Shown here one piece after another: positions 58,621-64,000 of a stretch of DNA of 64,000 bases. The notes beneath the pieces are model-generated. The model had not been told where the DNA came from, did not search any database, and saw only the letters and a program-made list of their open reading frames with translations. Position 1 is the first letter of the stretch. Every line of letters starts with the position of its first letter. This DNA is from Dryomyza anilis (lineage: Eukaryota; Arthropoda; Insecta; Diptera; Dryomyzidae): contig OX638131.1 of NCBI GenBank assembly GCA_951804985.1, positions 43,931,458 to 43,995,457 on the forward strand, written 5' to 3'. Position numbers and translations under genes: made by a program.

Positions 58621-59579
58621 TAATTAATATTTGTTTTAAACAGGTACTGTAATTAAATCAAAGCTTTTCCACTGTTAGGACTAGAATTGAAACCAATACA
58701 ATTTATATTTCTTACACCACAAATAACTGGAATTTAATTCGTAATGGTTAAAAATGAACTGAAACCAATTTAATTAATATTGTCAATTCAAACAAAGAAA
58801 CAATATTTTTGCTGTCTCTATTTACATAAATAGATTTTAATTTAATTTTTCTGTTTGGATATATACAACAGTTTATATTTTAATATTTAAGATATTTAAA
58901 CAATGGTTGATTTGTGAAATTCTAAAGACATTTTGGGATTTGAAAACATTAAGTTGCATTGTCTGCCCTGCTGGGAACTGAACAAATTGTCAAATTAAAA
59001 AATCTTTTAATTTCTCTCCAATATACATTTAAGCCATAGCAAAACGTTCAAAAACAATTTCGGACAACCAACATTCGTATAAAATATTTATGCAATTAAA
59101 TTGGTTTGGTTTGGTTTGGTTTTGCTTAACAACAGCCAGTCCACACAAAAGTGAAAAGATGAATTAAAGTTAAACCAAATCATCACAGATATTTTTATTA
59201 AATAAATAGAATTTTAAAGTTGGACAGTGCATGGATTTTGTGCAACAAATTGTCAACATTGTGTGCGAATATGTAAATAAAATTCATAAAATATAAATTC
59301 AGTATATATGACCGAATATAAAATATGCAATTTTTAAATGCATTTTTCGCAGAGAAGTGGTTGGTTGGTTGGTTGATGCTGAGTTGAGTTGATGTTGTAC
59401 AAGCAAATGCCAAAGGATGTTTTATGTTTGCATAAATTCAGCGTACTCCATATAAAATTATTCACTTCTTTGATATTTAAATTTATTACTTTAGTATAAT
59501 ATTGAACAACATTCGTATGCATATATGCCATAAAATTAATTTTAATAGCAATTCTACAAATTGACACAAATTATACAAT
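58621..59579. other. AT-rich DNA with short TTGGT tracts
   Basis: Five TTTGG units lie at 59101-59125 and four GGTT units at 59358-59374. No gene is seen. Confidence 0.4.
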
Positions 59580-60673
59580 AGGATAGTATAATAAATATTA
59601 TATATCTTTCTACTATATATTTGTGAATGTTTGTATGTGTGTCTTTATGTATGTATGTTCGAATAGGCGTCAAAACGAACGAACCTAATCGAATAAAATT
59701 TGTTGTATTTGGGCAGAGTATAAGCTATATCTCGGTGAGATTGGTGTACTGGGCGTGACATAACCCACATAACCATAAAAATTAAAAACACGATACATTA
59801 CCAATTGGAATATAAAAATGTAATGAAATTTTGGTCAGCGTTATATTTATCCATTTTAAATAGTCTTTCCGAATGTGGGCGGGATTAGGTTAGGTAGTGA
59901 GAACTGGGCGTGACACCCCCCATAGAAGGTGCATTTTCAAGATGGTGTATGTCGACAGTTATAACAGTGATATCAATATATTTCATAAATTCACCACACC
60001 AAAATTCACCACACCGAAACTCACCACACTGAAACTCACCACACTGACACTCACCATACTAAAACTCACCAAACTAAAAGATACACTTCAACTTTTACGG
60101 GGAAAAACTTCTACTGGAGAGCATTCTTCAAGAAGGAATTTCATGGGAAAGAACAATCCGACAAAGAATTGTGTTTGAGAAAAGTTATTTTGGCGTACAC
60201 ACAAAAAATTTCACCAACTACCTGGATTCACCATATTGATATATTGATTAATTAAATTAAAATCATATATTTTTTAATATAAAATTTCAAACACAATGTT
60301 GTCTCCATTTACTCATTTATGTATTTATGAGTCTTGAAGGATTTTTAATATTTAATTGCTAATTATTCAAAGCCTCCATTTCATCATATTAATGAAAAGG
60401 AGAACATCATATTTTGTTCATCAAATCTTATAAGAATTATAAATACGTAAATGTGTAAATGGAGACCAATTTTTGTTTGAAATTTGATGATATTAAAAAT
60501 ATTAAAAATGAAAAAGACTGAAAAATACGATTATAGTTCAATGAGTGAAATCATCAATATGATGAATACTGGTTATTGGTGATTTTTTTTGTATGTAGAA
60601 TTATTTTATTGTGGTTCCTACATTTATAAACTAATAAAAATAGTCCACAGCGAAGCAAGGGTCCCTGCTAGTA
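59580..60673 (-). mobile_element. minisatellite-bearing family, copy 3, interrupted by a MITE
   Basis: On the minus strand it begins TACTAGCAGGGACCCTTGC (60673), then ATAAATGTAGGAACC, then after the MITE (60196-60597) TTGTCGGATTGTTC, about six 15-bp units (59985-60075), and a 3' part with TATGTCACGCCC. The 5' start is the clearest of the three copies. Confidence 0.65.
60196..60597. mobile_element. 402-bp MITE with ACACAAAAAATTTCACCAAC ends
   Basis: The left ACACAAAAAATTTCACCAAC is inverted at the right as TTGGTGATTTTTTTTGTATG. TGTCTCCATTTACTCATT and GTAAATGGAGACCA form an inner inverted pair. TTCATCATATTAATGA-type words link it to 11655-11960. Confidence 0.7.
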
Positions 60674-60751
60674 TAATATATGTTTAGTGGGAATCTATGA
60701 TATAACATCATACGAAATAATATTTCGTAATGTCGTTTGAAATAAAGGAAA

Positions 60752-61020
60752 GGATATTCGGTAGCACTTGGTTAGTGCATTGAACTGCAAGCCGAAAGGT
60801 TCCATGTTCAAATCTGGGCATGGACTAACAGCCTAGCCTAAAGCTCTCACCCAGCCGAATCTGAACGGTTGGGTGAGAGCTTTCCAAAGGCAATGTTTTA
60901 CTCTCGTTTGTTAATTGCCGAGAGGTAGCGCTGTATAGAAAAATCTTGTTGGTCCAGTCCTGTGCTACTGAACATTTTGGATCATAGTCCAACGTACTTA
61001 CCACTGAGCTACCGGCGATA
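60752..61020. mobile_element. two SINE family 1 copies head to tail in inverted arrangement
   Basis: The plus-strand head (GGTTAGTGCATTGAACTGC) starts at 60758. A minus-strand head ends at 61020 (CGGTAGCTCAGTGGTAAGTA read on the minus strand). A perfect 14-bp hairpin, AAAGCTCTCACCCA and its complement (60840-60853 and 60870-60883), marks the centre. Confidence 0.7.
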
Positions 61021-61725
61021 TACTTGTATTATTAATATTTTTAAACTAGTAGTAAATACAAAATTCATTCTAAGTTTCTATAGATGAGCGTGGTTTTGAT
61101 TAGAATGTACTAATTGTGAAGATTACTGAATGGATCTAAAAAGTGTATTTACTAATTAGGGAAACCATGACAAACCACATATACTACATATATTTTTATA
61201 AATTTGAATACAATTCAGTATTTTTTTAATTAACATTAATAAATTAAAATAATAGACAAAAAATGCAGATGACAGCCAGGGCTCTAATCACGTATGACGA
61301 TAATCGTATAACGATATCGTTTACACGATAGTCTCACTTCATCAAAAACGATAGCATTTTATGACTATCGTTTCAACGACGATCGTTTTTAAGTTAAGTG
61401 ATGAGAGCCCACGATTTTCGTTCGGAAGAGGATTTGAAAAAATATATTAATTTTTAAGAGATAGTTCCATTCAAAAACTTCCAGTGTACCAATCCAATAT
61501 CCAGTTAAGTGCTTCAATGCCATATATTCTATGAGTAACTAAATGAAAGTGGCAGTCACTGCTTAACCGAATACAGTGAAAATGGGCTTATGTCCAATAT
61601 GGATTGTAAGTTTTCCAAATTGTTCATTTTTGCTAAGGACATTTTTGGTTATAAAGTGGGATACGACCGACCGATCCGCACCAACATTTTCTGGATATAC
61701 AGAATCCAAAAATGGAACAACTTTA
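61021..61725. other. AT-rich DNA; possible small hAT-like MITE at 61276-61411
   Basis: CAGGGCTCTAATCAC near 61276 and GTGATGAGAGCCC near 61411 are inverted, around a body of ACGATATCGT-type words. No target duplication was found. 61563-61725 has short unrecognised frames on both strands. Confidence 0.35.
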
Positions 61726-62365
61726 AATACAAACATGTTCGTTTTGTACGTCATTCTGCGTGTTTACTCAAAATGGTCGCATGTATTTTGTAATAATCCA
61801 CATTATTAAATGCGATATTGGTAAGGACTCAATATATTTAATGTAAATAAATTATATTTATATATTTATTTATATTTTTCTTTATTACAGAAAATAAATA
61901 ATACATCGAACTTCTATAATGGCAACGGACTCAAAAATAACTGCAGACTCAAGTACTACAATCAATTATTGGAAACCAATGCAAACATTAAATGTGTTAT
62001 AACCTTTTGCAGCAAGAAGTGTCTTTTTATGTGTATGTTGTAAAAGTGAATATCAATTTCGACATTTAAATAAAATAATATATACAATAAATTAACTAAA
62101 ATACATTTTTGTTTTAATAAATTATTAGGAAAATGTAATACGACTATACCATAAAATGAATAATTCGTATCATTAAATTTGTATAGGTCTTCTTATTGTA
62201 ATTAAAATATCACATTATAAAATTTATGATACAACCACACATTGTATTAACAGTTTCAATATAACTGAACTAATGGGACGCATCCTATTGACCAATTTTA
62301 ATGGTATAAATTATTGTTTTTCTATTGAAATACTATCAATTTACCATGATTTTTTTCTGGGTGTA
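61726..62365 (+). mobile_element. TE with TACACCCAG-like ends, copy 2 (SINE-free)
   Basis: Collinear with 47492-48298 minus the SINE, ending TTTTTTTCTGGGTGTA. A splice-acceptor-like TTTCTTTATTACAG (ends 61890) precedes an ATG at 61919 that opens 27 codons (MATDSKITADSSTTINYWKP, then MQTLNVL) to a TAA at 62000-62002. This may be the relic start of a transposase exon. Confidence 0.65.
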
Positions 62366-62946
62366 TATATAACTTTTATAGAGGGAAAAGGAAATCATTG
62401 AGCATATTGATCAGATTAAAGTTCAAGTAGGATCTCCATCATTGAATATTTTTTTTGTCAAATTAACTCCTTTTGAGACTTTTCGAATACGCAACTACAA
62501 TAAAAAAAATCCAATGACGTAGTTGGGTTCTGGCAACATTTAAAAAAAAGTCTCATTCTGTGAAATCGAACATAAAGGTCAAAACATAAAAATGTTAAAA
62601 ATGAAGTTAATTGAAACCTTGAAAAAAATCGGAATCTTTATTTAGAATTGTGTAAAAATTTAATAGAAGCAAAGAAACCGACCCCGTTGTTGAAAAAAAA
62701 ATGTGTGAAACCGGAATCGGAACACATTTAATTTGTTTGGTTGGAAACGGAATCAGAATCAGTATCAGAACCGGTATCGCTATTTTCAAAATCTTGAAAC
62801 CATAATACAAAGTGGATTAGTTCCTGGATAGAAGAATATTTTTTGATATAGTACCAATTTTATTTATCTTGTAATCTATCTAATGTCGAGATTTACGACA
62901 TAGCCCAATGACGTAGTTGGGCAAATCCCAAAGGAAGAAATCAGAT
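62366..62946. other. no gene; repeated CCAATGACGTAGTTGGG
   Basis: CCAATGACGTAGTTGGG occurs at 62513-62529 and 62907-62923 in the same orientation. 62660-62790 has GGAATCGGAAC and CAGAATCAGTATCAGAACC words resembling the GGTTCC-rich repeats. Confidence 0.5.
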
Positions 62947-63051
62947 CCCTAGATATATAAACTACATCCCTAGATATATAAACTACATCCCTAGATATAT
63001 AAACTACATCCCTAGATATATAAACTACATCCCTAGATATATAAACTACAT
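62947..63051. repeat. 21-bp tandem repeat, five near-identical units
   Basis: Five units of CCCTAGATATATAAACTACA plus one base, with almost no divergence. The repeat keeps a minus-strand frame open (DVVYISR), which is not a gene. Confidence 0.95.
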
Positions 63052-64000
63052 CCCCTGGCGAACTTAAGTACAACTGACGTATCAATTATTAAAATATTCA
63101 AACTTTCTTAGTCGATTTTTACATAAATATATATTTATATTTAATAATAATAATATCTACTGAATACGTAATAAAGGCTGGTTTTCCCAGTTTGTGTATA
63201 CGATATAATTATCCAAAAAAAACTTTACACCGTGAAAAATACTTTAATTTATGATAATGATGCAAAATATATTATAATTAAAAGTATACATGAAATGTGA
63301 ATATGCATTTATTAAAAGATTAATAATCATCAGACATATGTCTGTCTCTCGTTTTACTTTACATTATCTACCCAATGGGAAATATTCCGACCTAGTTTTC
63401 TTCAATACATGCATGCATTAGATCATTTATAATGTAGCAGTAATTTACAAGCATGACTAGTTCCATGTTTCACTTACGAAGTAATCTATAAACGAAACTA
63501 CCCTTCATTACCCACTGATTACTAAATAATGTGTAAATGGATAGAGATACTTGTTACTTTTTTATATTTAGCTGATGTCAATTGATTTTTAAATTATAAA
63601 AATACTTACATTCATAAAATAAAACGAATTTAAAAGCTATTGAAATGTACACGCTTATATTTATTATTTATTAATGATAAAAATGGAAAGGAGTCATTCA
63701 AAATACATTTTTGGTGGGTATTATGTTGGTTATTGTTGAATTTGTGTTACATATTGCTTTTATTAATTTAGATGCTGTGGCAATTGCAATAGATCTTCAT
63801 TATCGAAAAGCGAAAACATGCTGATGTCTTGTCTTGTATTAAATGTTATTATATTTTGTTTGTACACTATTTTAATATATTGTTATTTACGCGTAATAGT
63901 TAAATACCCATTATCACTTAGCAAGAAGTACTTTTGCAATGAAACCACCCCACATTACAACTGCGTACAAAGTAATGCACAATTGAAACCACCGCTCATT
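63052..64000. other. AT-rich DNA without a recognised feature
   Basis: No repeat or frame that I can support. Confidence 0.4.

Noticed and set aside
62947..63051. CRISPR-like array
   Set aside because: The units are contiguous with no spacers and the DNA is eukaryotic.

Overview
This window looks like AT-rich, repeat-dense nuclear DNA from a higher fly (Diptera, Brachycera, probably a calyptrate). The evidence is indirect: composition, short interrupted reading frames, and many copies of a repeat that joins a (TA)n tract to a (GTCY/GACA)n tract, as described for dipteran mini-me elements. I find no intact protein-coding gene, no rRNA and no functional tRNA. It is most likely intergenic or the inside of a very long intron.

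The sequence is best read as layers of transposable elements. (1) Mini-me-like elements in two subfamilies: A at 1-273, 15505-16145, 25425-26266, 31737-33262, 39934-41975 and 51575-52314; B at 999-2007, 23156-23783 and 36293-37038. (2) Two tRNA-derived SINE families. Family 1 is at 1227-1544, 10785-10880, 42513-42790, 43330-43522, 49118-49430, 58428-58620 and 60752-61020; family 2 is at 20530-20715 and 47733-47886. (3) Non-autonomous DNA transposons and MITEs. Three have hAT-type 8-bp target duplications or a candidate one (14854-15055, 18458-20331, 34199-35982), two have TA duplications (34690-35559, 43781-43922) and one has a TAA duplication (31958-32415). (4) Fold-back or hairpin elements at 421-2821, 8685-9295, 14040-14755 and 21960-22930, plus an inverted duplication at 12011-12478. 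(5) A family carrying a 15-bp minisatellite, with copies at 36169-38348, 52328-53832 and 59580-60673 and related pieces at 11960-13000 and 16140-16790. (6) A broken Tc1/mariner-type transposase (5836-6452), an internally deleted non-LTR reverse transcriptase (40104-41320) and two LTR-like segments (20985-21465, 23976-24460).

Nesting gives a relative order of insertion. A SINE, three MITEs and a LINE each interrupt mini-me copies. Mini-me copies in turn interrupt older repeats. Two paralogous copies of a CCCGTCCGGAA-bearing repeat (39390-42512 and 46040-48690) carry different insertions, so each supplies the empty site for the other. One SINE has a clean empty-site partner 14 kb away.

A few stretches look more gene-like than their surroundings: an unrecognised open frame at 9291-9829, a frameshifted candidate at 28182-28510, a minus-strand frameshifted candidate at 31115-31524, a possible 5' untranslated exon ending at a donor site at 27340, and a possible tiny initiator exon at 50505-50549. 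None matches a family I can name, and none is called with high confidence.
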